From Flavobacterium album (GTDB lineage: Bacteria; Bacteroidota; Bacteroidia; Flavobacteriales; Flavobacteriaceae), in NCBI RefSeq assembly GCF_003096035.1, contig NZ_CP029186.1, positions 3,516,001 through 3,580,000 on the forward strand: a stretch of 64,000 bases of DNA, in the 5' to 3' direction. The position numbers and the translations under genes were made by a program. The stretch's first letter is position 1, and each line of letters opens with the position of its first letter. Below, piece by piece: positions 7,918 through 16,083 of this stretch. The notes beneath the pieces are model-generated. The model was not told the DNA's origin. It worked only from the letters and a program-made list of their open reading frames with translations, and did no database searches.

Positions 7918-8847
7918 TTAGTTACTATTGCTCTCTTGCGCAAAGGCGAGGGAAAGCGCTTCGACAGACATTGATAGTGAAGTAAAAAAGCGAAGGGTAT
8001 CAGACTCGGGAATCTCCAATCCCATTGTCTTCCTTCCTACCACCCATAGAGCCGAACCGTTGCGCTGTATCTTGCCATGAAGTGCCGGTATATACTCCGT
8101 AAGTGGTTTTTCCTCAGGGGTAACAGTAAGATAGGTGATATAGGTAATGCCTGTAAAAAGCCTTGTAACTTCCGTGAGGCTATCCAATGACATATTGCTT
8201 CCGAGGTAGATGCAGTTGCGTCCTGATGCGGTAATTTCATACTGAAGGTAGAGCAGGCCAAGTTCATGGATCTCGCCAAAAGGGAGAAAAAGTACAAATG
8301 CCGGCTGCTGGCCCTTTTTGATCTTTCGGCTGGAGGCCGCAGTCTGCTGAAGTACAACCATCCTGATGAGATTGCTTACAAAATGCTCATGGGCAGGCTC
8401 AATGGTGGCTGTCTGCCACATGAGCCCTATTTCTTCCAGCAAAGGGAGGAAATAGCGCATAAACACTTCCCGGAACGGCATCTTCGAGAGCAGCTGCTCT
8501 GTCATATCAATAAAGGATGCCTGGTCAAAGGTCATCATCGCAAGCTTGTATTGGTGGACAACCGGCGCAATATCAGTACGCGTACTTCTCACTTCGGTCA
8601 CCAGGACCTCGATCTGGCGCGCATCCATCGCTGCGACCCTGGATATTTTAAAGCCGTGACCCGTAAGCAAAGTCACATTCAGCAGCTTACGCAGCTCATC
8701 CAGCGTATAGGTCCGGCGCATGCCCGACTCCCCCCGCCCGGGCGTAAGCAATTCGTAGCGCTTCTCCCACATACGGATCGTATGGGCTTTAATACCTGAT
8801 AGATTTTCGAGGTCGCCTATTGAGAATTCTGTCTTTATATTGTTCAT
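7918..8847 (-). CDS. CarH/LitR-like B12-dependent MerR regulator
   Basis: The product is a 309-residue regulator. The ATG ending at 8847 (MNNIKTEFSIGDLENLSG) is preferred over one 12 codons upstream because MerR proteins begin close to the helix-turn-helix. The MerR HTH occupies about 8-75 (HTIRMWEKRY). A helical cap domain follows with a Trp-nine-residues-Glu-His motif (W144, E154, H155). A Rossmann-type cobalamin domain has ExHxxG (E192, H194, G197). Both motifs match CarH, where adenosylcobalamin senses light and releases DNA. The SxG segment downstream is not evident. It is divergent to a photolyase operon, its likely target. Light sensing is inferred from family knowledge. Confidence 0.9.
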   Translation of the reverse strand: MNNIKTEFSIGDLENLSGIKAHTIRMWEKRYELLTPGRGESGMRRTYTLDELRKLLNVTLLTGHGFKISRVAAMDARQIEVLVTEVRSTRTDIAPVVHQYKLAMMTFDQASFIDMTEQLLSKMPFREVFMRYFLPLLEEIGLMWQTATIEPAHEHFVSNLIRMVVLQQTAASSRKIKKGQQPAFVLFLPFGEIHELGLLYLQYEITASGRNCIYLGSNMSLDSLTEVTRLFTGITYITYLTVTPEEKPLTEYIPALHGKIQRNGSALWVVGRKTMGLEIPESDTLRFFTSLSMSVEALSLAFAQESNSN

Positions 8848-8886
8848 TATAACTTGATTTAAACGGAGCGGTTCCGGAAACAAAGT

Positions 8887-8910
8887 AACAAAATTTTGTT
8901 AAACAAAAAC
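8887..8910. promoter_or_regulatory. Operator-like palindrome between the CarH-like gene and the photolyase operon
   Basis: A perfect 14-base palindrome, AACAAAATTTTGTT (8887-8900), runs into TTAAACAAAAAC (8899-8910). The latter repeats the 11-mer found in the fasciclin promoter. It lies between two divergent starts and just upstream of the -33 element of the photolyase operon, a reasonable place for the MerR protein to bind. Confidence 0.45.
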
Positions 8911-8920
8911 TTAAAATAAG

Positions 8921-8950
8921 TTGAACAAATTATCTGTTTATGTATATTTG
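8921..8950 (+). promoter_or_regulatory. Promoter of the photolyase operon
   Basis: TTG (8921-8923) and TATATTTG (8943-8950) with a 19-base spacer match the Bacteroidota consensus. The operon's first ATG is at 9011, giving a leader of roughly 55 bases that contains further TTTGTTAAA/TTTAAAAC segments. Confidence 0.7.
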
Positions 8951-9010
8951 TTAAAGTTTAAAACAAATAATTCTCCAAACACATACTTCTTTAAACAGCA
9001 GGTTAGCTAA

Positions 9011-10093
9011 ATGGAATTTCCGGTGTCATATAAACACATAATTAGTCGTATCGATGATTTCGATCCACTGGGTTATGAACACACACGAAACTTTGAAGAT
9101 GGCGGCATCTCCGGGCTCTCCCCTTACCTGTCACGCGGGGTGATAAGCACGAAGCAGCTTTACCTAAGACTGGCAACCCGCTATGGTGAGCCGGCTTGCA
9201 GCGGATTCCTGAAGCAGCTGCTTTGGCGCGAATATTTTCAGCAGCGGCAGGTCGGCGGATTGCTTACAGCAGCGCCCCACCCCGACACAAACCGTACAAG
9301 GGGTGTGCCTGTAGCCGTGCTTCGTGGCGTAACCGGCATCGAAGCTATTGATGGGGGAATCAGAAAATTATATGCTGGAGGCTATATGCACAACCATGTC
9401 CGGCTTTATACAGCTGCTGTATGCGGGTTAGCAGGTTATCGTATTGAAATGCCTTCCCAATGGATGTACTACCATCTTTTTGATGGCGATATAGCAAGCA
9501 ATACGGGTTCGTGGCAGTGGGCTGCGGGAATGCTTACAGCAAAGAGGTACATTGCCAACCAGGACAATATTAACCATTATTGCAGGACCAGCCAGAGCGG
9601 TACTTTTCTTGATATGGATTATGACGCACTTGACCGGCTGGCCGGAATTGATGCACTGAACGAGTGTACCGAGATTGCCTTCAGCACTGTGCTTCCGGTA
9701 ACACCGCTGCCAAAGCTGGATTCCCGCCCTGTAGTGCTTTATACCAATTATAACCTTGATCCACTGTGGCATTGTGATGGTGATTTTAACCGTGTGCTGC
9801 TTTTGGACAGCGATCATTACAGGTCATATCCGGTAAGCGAAAAAGTACTGGAGTTTACCCTGGGCCTGGCTATAAATATTGACGGCCTACAGGTATATGC
9901 AGGCCGCTACAGCGACCTGAGAGCCGCCTATCCGGAAAATCGCTTCATTGTCAGGGAGCATCCGCTTTTCAGTTACCCGGGCACAGAAATTGAGCCGCGT
10001 GAATGGCTTGCCGGACGCGTAAACAACGCAGCGGGATCGTTCACAAAATATTTTAAAGCAATACAAAATGAATACCATGGAAGATTTATCTAA
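9011..10093 (+). CDS. Photolyase-like protein with FAD domain first (apparent domain swap)
   Basis: A 360-residue protein. Residues ~15-215 match the C-terminal FAD-binding domain of DNA photolyases/cryptochromes: LLWREYFQ, GYMHNHVRLYTAA (near 124) and DGDIASNTGSWQWAAG (near 157), the last being the strongest signature. The usual N-terminal alpha/beta domain is absent ahead of it. Instead residues ~238-345 form an alpha/beta-looking segment (RPVVLYTNYNLDP, RVLLLDSDHY, SEKVLEFTLGLA) resembling that domain placed at the C-terminus. FAD binding is likely; repair or signalling activity is unknown. It is the first gene of the operon controlled from 8921-8950 and overlaps the next gene by 26 bases. 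Confidence 0.8.
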   Translation: MEFPVSYKHIISRIDDFDPLGYEHTRNFEDGGISGLSPYLSRGVISTKQLYLRLATRYGEPACSGFLKQLLWREYFQQRQVGGLLTAAPHPDTNRTRGVPVAVLRGVTGIEAIDGGIRKLYAGGYMHNHVRLYTAAVCGLAGYRIEMPSQWMYYHLFDGDIASNTGSWQWAAGMLTAKRYIANQDNINHYCRTSQSGTFLDMDYDALDRLAGIDALNECTEIAFSTVLPVTPLPKLDSRPVVLYTNYNLDPLWHCDGDFNRVLLLDSDHYRSYPVSEKVLEFTLGLAINIDGLQVYAGRYSDLRAAYPENRFIVREHPLFSYPGTEIEPREWLAGRVNNAAGSFTKYFKAIQNEYHGRFI

Positions 10094-10781
10094 GCATTTT
10101 ATTATAGCAGGCGCCAGCAGTGGCATAGGCTTGAGTATGGCACGTGCGCTGACGGCTTCCGGCCACCGGGTTACCGGGTTGAGCCGAACCCCGGGCGAGT
10201 TAGAGGGCACTCCCGGCTACACCCATGTCTTTCACGATTTCCTGTCTCCGGATCCGCTGCCTGCAATTGCCGGGCCGGCTGACGGAATTGCTTACTGCCC
10301 CGGAAGCATAACGCTGAAGCCCCTTGCACGCCTGTCCCGCACTGACATTACAAACGATTTTGAACTTAATGCCATGGGAGCATTCCTGTTTGTAAGGCAG
10401 TATATTGAAAATATGAAGGATGCGGGGTCGGGCGCAGTGCTGCTTTTCAGTTCGGTAGCCGCTTCAACAGGGCTTCCTTACCATGCGAGCATTGCCATGG
10501 CCAAAGGAGCGATTGAAGGCCTCGTAAAAGCATTGGCTGCCGAGCTTGCTCCTCAAATCAGGGTGAATGCGATTGCCCCGTCACTGACAGATACGCCTTT
10601 AGCAAAGCAACTGCTAAATTCTGATGCTAAAATTGCGGCTAACGCTGAGCGCCATCCGCTAAAATCAATTGGCAGGGCTGAGGATATTGCAGAGCTGGGA
10701 TGCCAGCTCCTAACAGGTTCGCCATGGATGACGGGCCAGGTGATTTCCGTTAACGGAGGGCTCGGAACCATACTACGATAG
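10068..10781 (+). CDS. SDR-family protein lacking the catalytic tyrosine
   Basis: A 237-residue short-chain dehydrogenase/reductase-fold protein. The NAD(P) motif is GASSGIG near residues 15-21, with a SSVAAS segment for the catalytic Ser and the late motif IRVNAIAPSLTDTPLA. At the YxxxK site it reads HASIAMAKGA, so Tyr is replaced by Ile while the Lys remains; normal SDR catalysis is doubtful. The start at 10068 lies inside the preceding gene, and it ends 2 bases before the next, indicating translational coupling within the photolyase operon. It may bind a dinucleotide in a light/repair function; that is inference. Confidence 0.85.
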   Translation: MNTMEDLSKHFIIAGASSGIGLSMARALTASGHRVTGLSRTPGELEGTPGYTHVFHDFLSPDPLPAIAGPADGIAYCPGSITLKPLARLSRTDITNDFELNAMGAFLFVRQYIENMKDAGSGAVLLFSSVAASTGLPYHASIAMAKGAIEGLVKALAAELAPQIRVNAIAPSLTDTPLAKQLLNSDAKIAANAERHPLKSIGRAEDIAELGCQLLTGSPWMTGQVISVNGGLGTILR

Positions 10782-10783
10782 CC

Positions 10784-12196
10784 ATGAAAATACTACTCAC
10801 CGGCGCAACCGGATATATTGGGCAGCGGCTGCTTCCTGTGCTTCTGGAAAGTGGCCACCAGGTGGTATGCCTCGTTCGTGATGCCAAACGCTTTGACATA
10901 CAGCGTTATGGAGAAGGCGTTGAAGTTTGGGAAGCGGACCTGCTCACCCATGATAGCCTGAAGGATATACCGCGGGATATTGATGTTGCATACTACCTCG
11001 TTCATTCCATGAGCGCAGTAGGCGATTTTATGGCACGGGAAGAGCTGTCGGCAACGAATTTCAAGAAGGCTGTGGCTGCCACGGCGGCAAAGCAGGTTAT
11101 TTACCTTACCGGAATCGCCAACCAGGAAGACCTCTCCCCCCACCTGCTCTCCCGCAGGCGCGTAGAGGAGATACTATCTTCAGGCCCGGTGCCCCTTACA
11201 GCGCTTCGCGCCGGTATAATTGTGGGTTCGGGAAGCGCGTCGTTTGAAATCATTAGGGACCTTGTGGAAAAGCTTCCGGTAATGATCGCTCCAAAATGGC
11301 TGATGACACGCTGTCAGCCGGTTGCCATCAGGAATGTAATAGAATTCCTTTCGGGCGTGATGCTGAAGCCCTGGGCCTTTGGCAAGCACTATGACATCTA
11401 CGGACCCGACGTGCTGACCTACAAGCAGATGCTTGAACAATTTGCGCACGAGCGCGGCCTTACACGGCACATTATTACACTGCCGGTCATGACACCGAGG
11501 CTATCATCTTACTGGCTATATTTCGTGACATCTACTTCCTACACACTGGCCAGCCACCTGGTAGACAGCATGAAAATTGAGGTGGTAGCCCATGAAAATG
11601 ACCTTGGCAGCAGGCTTGGCATTACGCCTATACACTACCGTGAGGCTATACGTATGGCTTTTGACAAGATTGAGCAGAACATGGTACTCTCAAGCTGGAA
11701 AGATGCTATGGGCTCACGGGCCGCGGCAGGAAGGCTATCCGAGCATGTGGTAGTACCGGAATATGGTGTTTTCACCGATAGTAAAAAGCTGGCTACAAAA
11801 GACCCGGAGAAGGCGGCAGAACGCATTTTTGCGATTGGCGGACACCGCGGATGGTATTATGCCGACTGGTTGTGGAGTTTCAGGGGCTTTCTTGATAAAC
11901 TCTTTGGAGGGGTTGGCCTCAAGCGCGGCCGAAAGAATGCCGCAACCATCAATGCAGGAGAATCACTCGATTTCTGGAGGGTTATCTATGCTGACCGTAA
12001 AGAAAAACGTTTGCTGCTCTATGCCGAGATGAGGCTCCCGGGTGAAGCCTGGCTGGAGTTTTCGGTAAAGGACAATATGGTATACCAAACCGCTACCTTC
12101 CGCCCCCTTGGGCTTGGCGGCAGGCTGTACTGGTATTCGGTGTTACCTTTCCACTGGTTTATATTTAAGGGAATGATTAAAAAAATTGCAGGCTAA
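10784..12196 (+). CDS. NAD(P)-binding extended-SDR protein with DUF2867-type C-terminus
   Basis: A 470-residue protein. The N-terminal NmrA/epimerase-like Rossmann domain has GATGYIGQRLLPVLL (residues 6-20) and YYLVHSM, typical of this subfamily. The C-terminal ~130 residues (GGHRGWYYADWLWSFRGFLDKLFGG, then LDFWRV and LLLYAEMRLPGEAWLEF) match DUF2867. Such two-domain proteins are widespread beside bacterial photolyase and pigment genes, but their substrate is not established. It starts 3 bases after the previous stop and is followed 5 bases later by a TIGR03643 gene, so it is firmly part of the operon. Confidence 0.88.
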   Translation: MKILLTGATGYIGQRLLPVLLESGHQVVCLVRDAKRFDIQRYGEGVEVWEADLLTHDSLKDIPRDIDVAYYLVHSMSAVGDFMAREELSATNFKKAVAATAAKQVIYLTGIANQEDLSPHLLSRRRVEEILSSGPVPLTALRAGIIVGSGSASFEIIRDLVEKLPVMIAPKWLMTRCQPVAIRNVIEFLSGVMLKPWAFGKHYDIYGPDVLTYKQMLEQFAHERGLTRHIITLPVMTPRLSSYWLYFVTSTSYTLASHLVDSMKIEVVAHENDLGSRLGITPIHYREAIRMAFDKIEQNMVLSSWKDAMGSRAAAGRLSEHVVVPEYGVFTDSKKLATKDPEKAAERIFAIGGHRGWYYADWLWSFRGFLDKLFGGVGLKRGRKNAATINAGESLDFWRVIYADRKEKRLLLYAEMRLPGEAWLEFSVKDNMVYQTATFRPLGLGGRLYWYSVLPFHWFIFKGMIKKIAG

Positions 12197-12201
12197 AAGT
12201 T

Positions 12202-12480
12202 ATGGAAAAGAGCTACATTACCGAACAAATCGACCGGATCATTGAAATGGCCTGGGAAGACAGGACGCCCTTTGAGGCGATTGAAATCCAGTTCGGCCTG
12301 AATGAATCGGGCGTGCGGGCACTGATGAAAAAAGAATTGCGGTTCAGCAGCTACAAACGCTGGCGCAGGAGAGTGGAATCCTGCAGTACGAAGCACGCGC
12401 GAAAGCGTAATCCGGGCATCTCCCGTTTTAAGTGCGACAGGCAGCGGGCTATAACAGGAAACAAGATCAGCAAAAGATGA
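12202..12480 (+). CDS. TIGR03643 family protein
   Basis: A 92-residue basic protein. Its first ~55 residues ([26 protein letters not shown], then [17 protein letters not shown]) match the small TIGR03643 family, which repeatedly accompanies cryptochrome/photolyase genes. The predicted helix-turn-helix look ([15 protein letters not shown]) suggests nucleic-acid binding. The tail is rich in Arg/Lys ([17 protein letters not shown]). Its stop overlaps the next start (ATGA), indicating coupled translation. Molecular function is unknown. Confidence 0.85.
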   Translation: MEKSYITEQIDRIIEMAWEDRTPFEAIEIQFGLNESGVRALMKKELRFSSYKRWRRRVESCSTKHARKRNPGISRFKCDRQRAITGNKISKR

Positions 12481-12638
12481 GAGGCGTAAAAAAATCCGAC
12501 CTGCCTTCAAAAACATGCATTGTATGCGGGCTTCCTTTTACATGGCGGAAAAAGTGGGAGAATAACTGGGAAAATGTAAAATATTGCAGCAAGAGATGCG
12601 CGAACAGCAAAAAACAGCAAAAAGATACCGCACCCTGA
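12477..12638 (+). CDS. DUF2256 small zinc-finger-like protein
   Basis: A 53-residue protein starting at the ATG that overlaps the TIGR03643 stop. It holds two Cys pairs, [14 protein letters not shown] and YCSKRC, that would form a small treble-clef or zinc-ribbon-like site, as defines DUF2256. An in-frame start 15 codons upstream is less likely because the coupled ATGA start fits the operon. DUF2256 is recurrently found with cryptochrome/photolyase genes; its role is unknown. The photolyase gene begins 55 bases before its end. Confidence 0.85.
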   Translation: MRGVKKSDLPSKTCIVCGLPFTWRKKWENNWENVKYCSKRCANSKKQQKDTAP

Positions 12639-14152
12639 GGCTTATCCTGGGTGACCAGCTTAACGGCGCGCACAGTTGGTTTGCGAACCGTAGCGATGAC
12701 GTGCTCTATGTGATGATGGAGGTGCGAAGTGAGACCGACTACGCATGGCACCATATCCAAAAAGTTTGCGCATTTTTTGCAGCGATGGAACGCTTTGCAG
12801 TCAGGCTGCGCCACGATGGCCATGATGTACTGTACCTGACCCTGGACAACCCCGGAAATGAGCAGAGCATTACCCGCAATTGCAGCGTCCTGATGCAGCG
12901 CTACGGCATCTCGCGTTTTGAATACCAGCTGCCCGACGAGCATAGGGTAGACCAACTGCTTCGGGATTATTGTGAGTCGCTTGATATTGAGTGGCAAGCT
13001 TTTGACACAGAGCATTTTTACACAGCCCGTGATGAAATGGGGAATTTCTTCCGTGGCACGAAAACCATTTTGATGGAAAACTTTTACAGGCATATGCGCA
13101 AAAAGCACCATGTCCTTATGGAAGGCGATATTCCCGCAGGAGGCGTTTGGAACTTTGACACTGAAAACAGGAAAAAACTGCCAAGGGGCCACAGGCCACT
13201 GCCACCGCTGCTCTTTAGCAATGACCTTACCGTTCAGAAAGAGCGTATTGAAGCAGCCGGTGTTAAGACAATCGGTACTATGGATCGCGGCTACTGCGGC
13301 TGGCCACTGGACAGGCAGCAGGCACTGGAGCTGCTCTCGCATTTTGCAGATAACTGTCTTCCCCTGTTCGGTACCTTCCAGGACGCCATGCAGGCGGGAG
13401 AATGGTCCTTATACCATTCGCGCCTTTCGTTTTCACTCAATACAAAAATGATATCGCCGCAGGAGGTAGTTGACAAGGCTCTATCGGCCTGGGAAAACGG
13501 CAATGGAATAGCCATCAACCAGGTGGAAGGCTTTGTGCGCCAAATACTGGGATGGAGGGAGTATATGCGCGGGCTTTATTGGATGGTTCCCGAACTTAAT
13601 ACGCTAAATTTCTTTGGAAACACGCGAAAACTTCCCAACTGGTACTGGTCGGGAGAAACAAAGATGAACTGCCTGAGGCAATCTGTAAAGCAATCCCTGG
13701 AGTATGCTTATGCACACCACATACAGCGACTCATGGTAACCGGAAATTTTGCGCTCATTGCAGGTATCAACCCCGGCGAGGTCGATGCGTGGTACCTTGG
13801 GATATACGCGGATGCCCTTGAATGGGTAGAGCTTCCTAATACGCGGGGAATGAGCCAGTTTGCCGATGGTGGCATTACGGGATCGAAACCCTACGCTGCC
13901 AGTGCCAACTATATCGATAAGATGAGTGATTACTGCAAGGGCTGCCAGTACAATAATAATTTACGCCACGGCGCCAGCTCCTGTCCGCTGAATAGCCTTT
14001 ATTGGAATTTTTTCGACCGCAACCGCACAAAGCTGGAGGGCAATCCCCGCATAGGTATGGCATACAGGATTTGGGACAGGATGGAACCGGCAGAAAAAGA
14101 AGCGACACTCAGGCAGGCAGCAGTCTACCTTGCAATGATAGATCAGCTTTAG
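12584..14152 (+). CDS. FeS-BCP class cryptochrome/photolyase (PhrB-like)
   Basis: A 522-residue protein opening with [12 protein letters not shown], the N-terminal motif of the iron-sulfur bacterial cryptochromes and photolyases. The antenna-type alpha/beta domain is followed by the FAD-binding helical domain ([34 protein letters not shown]). Four Cys expected for a [4Fe-4S] cluster are present: one near 362 (KMNCLRQ), two near 450 (DYCKGCQ) and one near 466 (SSCPLN). Characterised relatives repair (6-4) photoproducts. Start codons at 12584 or 12596 both lie inside the DUF2256 gene. It is the last gene of the operon; no clear terminator follows. Confidence 0.93.
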   Translation: MQQEMREQQKTAKRYRTLRLILGDQLNGAHSWFANRSDDVLYVMMEVRSETDYAWHHIQKVCAFFAAMERFAVRLRHDGHDVLYLTLDNPGNEQSITRNCSVLMQRYGISRFEYQLPDEHRVDQLLRDYCESLDIEWQAFDTEHFYTARDEMGNFFRGTKTILMENFYRHMRKKHHVLMEGDIPAGGVWNFDTENRKKLPRGHRPLPPLLFSNDLTVQKERIEAAGVKTIGTMDRGYCGWPLDRQQALELLSHFADNCLPLFGTFQDAMQAGEWSLYHSRLSFSLNTKMISPQEVVDKALSAWENGNGIAINQVEGFVRQILGWREYMRGLYWMVPELNTLNFFGNTRKLPNWYWSGETKMNCLRQSVKQSLEYAYAHHIQRLMVTGNFALIAGINPGEVDAWYLGIYADALEWVELPNTRGMSQFADGGITGSKPYAASANYIDKMSDYCKGCQYNNNLRHGASSCPLNSLYWNFFDRNRTKLEGNPRIGMAYRIWDRMEPAEKEATLRQAAVYLAMIDQL

Positions 14153-14482
14153 ATATCGCACTTTCAGCGTTATTACGTCAAAGTTTCGGGCACGGAGGCG
14201 TAAATTTTAGAACGCAATCTTTGGTTTTTTAATTTGTGTAATCCTTTGTAAATTATTAGCAAATACCGTAGCACCTATGCTGCTGATTTTAAGAATACTA
14301 CATCAACCTCCCCTCCTTTTCTCCAATTAATCTTTAACAATTGTTAATTATCAGGTAAGCCGTTCGAAATGTATGAGTGTAAGCGTTACTTTTGTTATAA
14401 TTTTAATTACCCGGATTGCTAGTTATGGAGTACGGATATTGAGAAGCCCGGCATTCCGATTATTAAATATAAATCACCTGAA
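14153..14482. other. Noncoding gap between photolyase operon and kinase, with a weak promoter
   Basis: No open frame with coding character is seen in these 330 bases. TACTTTTG at 14387-14394 matches the plus-strand -7 consensus and could serve the kinase, though its -33 region lacks TTG and the leader would be about 85 bases. A short palindrome, TTAACAATTGTTAA, lies near 14333-14346. No terminator of the usual hairpin-T form is visible after the photolyase gene. Confidence 0.4.
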
Positions 14483-16012
14483 ATGGACGAATTAGGAGAA
14501 TTCATTGAGAAATTTTTTGATACCGGAGCTTTCCCGCCCCGATGGTACTGTGGGAAATGGAGCGAATTTCACGGATGGCTCTACATTATTTCAGATCTGG
14601 CTATCTGGGCAGCCTATTTCACAATTCCGCTGCTACTGGTCAGTTTTATCAGAAAGAAAAAAGACCTGCCTTTTCCAAAGATCTTCTGGCTATTCGTAGC
14701 TTTCATCGTTGCCTGTGGCGCAACACACCTTATCGATGCGGTGATTTTCTGGTTTCCTATTTACCGGGTAAGCGCTTTCGTCCGACTTATTACCGCAATC
14801 GCCTCCTGGGCCACAGTGGTCGCCTTGTACAGGATCATACCTAAAGCGCTACAGTTACGGACCCCTCTCGAATTGGAAAAGGAGGTTGCCCTTCGCACTA
14901 CGGAGCTTCATAACACCGTGGCCAGGATGCGGTTCATGGCTGATGCCATGCCACAGATTGTATGGACCGCAAAACCCGACGGAACTGTCGACTATTTCAA
15001 TAAGCGTGCCTGCGATTATACTGGCAAGGAAGAATCGCAATTACACGGATGGGGATGGGTTGAGCTGATTCACGCTGAAGACAGGGAGTCTACAGGTAGT
15101 CTTTGGAATAAAGCAATAGCCGACAGGCAGCCATTCGAGGCTGAAAACAGGATCCGATCAGTTGATGGCAAATTTTACTGGCACCTCACACGTGCCATTC
15201 CCCAATACGGTGAGGACGGAAGCGTGGAATGCTGGGTAGGCACCGCAACGAATATTGAGCAGCAGAAGCGCACCGCAGTACTTTTGGAGCAGATGGTGGC
15301 AGAGCGTACCGGACAGCTGGAGCACGCAAACCGCGAGCTGAAGCAGAGCAACCAGGATTTGGAGTTTTTTGCCGCGGCAGCATCTCACGACCTTCAGGCT
15401 CCGCTGCGTACGGTAAGCACCTATCTTTCGATGATTACTCAGGGTGTGGGCGAGCCTATTGAAGAACGCACATTATTGCGGATACAAAAGGCCGCTGCAG
15501 CAACAACACGCATGGGCGGTCTGATAAACAACCTCTTGCAGTTTTCACGGGTAAACGCCTCGGAACTGGTACTTGCTACTGTTGACCTGAATCAGATTGT
15601 TGGCAATACTGCCACAATGGTTGGGGAGACTGATTACGGCAAAACGGTCTCAATAAATGTAACGCCAATGCCTACCGTTAAGGGCGATGCTTTACTGATC
15701 GGGCAGCTGATCCAAAACCTTGTTATTAACGGCATTATTTATAATAACAGCGATACCGCGGTTATCGCTATCGGCGGATACAACACAGAATCCGATACGG
15801 TGATCACCGTGCAGGATAACGGCATTGGCATTGCAAGGGAGCACCAGGAAAAGATATTTGCCGCCTTTACCAGGCTGGGAAGCGATATAAAAGGAACCGG
15901 TCTCGGACTTGCCATCTGCAAAAGGATTATGGATAAGCACAATGGCACCATCCGGCTGGAATCGGATCAGGGGAAAGGCACCATTTTCTATATTTCGTTC
16001 CCAAGGTCATAG
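14483..16012 (+). CDS. Ethylene-receptor-like sensor histidine kinase (PAS, HisKA, HATPase)
   Basis: A 509-residue membrane kinase. The first ~125 residues contain three hydrophobic helices with D38, Y45, I48, P49, I75, C78 and H82. These correspond in identity and exact spacing to plant ETR1 D25, Y32, I35, P36, I62, C65 and H69, the Cu(I)/ethylene site (ISDLAIWAAYF, VACGATHLI). A PAS domain follows (~145-260), a coiled segment (~262-295), a HisKA domain with phosphoacceptor H302 (ASHDLQAPLR), then HATPase boxes (DNGIGIA, GTGLGLAICKRI). No receiver domain is fused and no response regulator is adjacent. Ethylene binding is inferred from residue conservation. Confidence 0.9.
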   Translation: MDELGEFIEKFFDTGAFPPRWYCGKWSEFHGWLYIISDLAIWAAYFTIPLLLVSFIRKKKDLPFPKIFWLFVAFIVACGATHLIDAVIFWFPIYRVSAFVRLITAIASWATVVALYRIIPKALQLRTPLELEKEVALRTTELHNTVARMRFMADAMPQIVWTAKPDGTVDYFNKRACDYTGKEESQLHGWGWVELIHAEDRESTGSLWNKAIADRQPFEAENRIRSVDGKFYWHLTRAIPQYGEDGSVECWVGTATNIEQQKRTAVLLEQMVAERTGQLEHANRELKQSNQDLEFFAAAASHDLQAPLRTVSTYLSMITQGVGEPIEERTLLRIQKAAAATTRMGGLINNLLQFSRVNASELVLATVDLNQIVGNTATMVGETDYGKTVSINVTPMPTVKGDALLIGQLIQNLVINGIIYNNSDTAVIAIGGYNTESDTVITVQDNGIGIAREHQEKIFAAFTRLGSDIKGTGLGLAICKRIMDKHNGTIRLESDQGKGTIFYISFPRS

Positions 16013-16083
16013 CCACTAATTAGGCAAATCACGTTTTTCCCAGCCGGTTGATAAAAAGGCTCTCATGGCAAACCGTTATCAGG

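Noticed and set aside
12467..13342. Minus-strand open frame opposite the FeS-BCP photolyase
   Set aside because: Shadow of a conserved photolyase frame in a GC-richer stretch; no motif or start signal.
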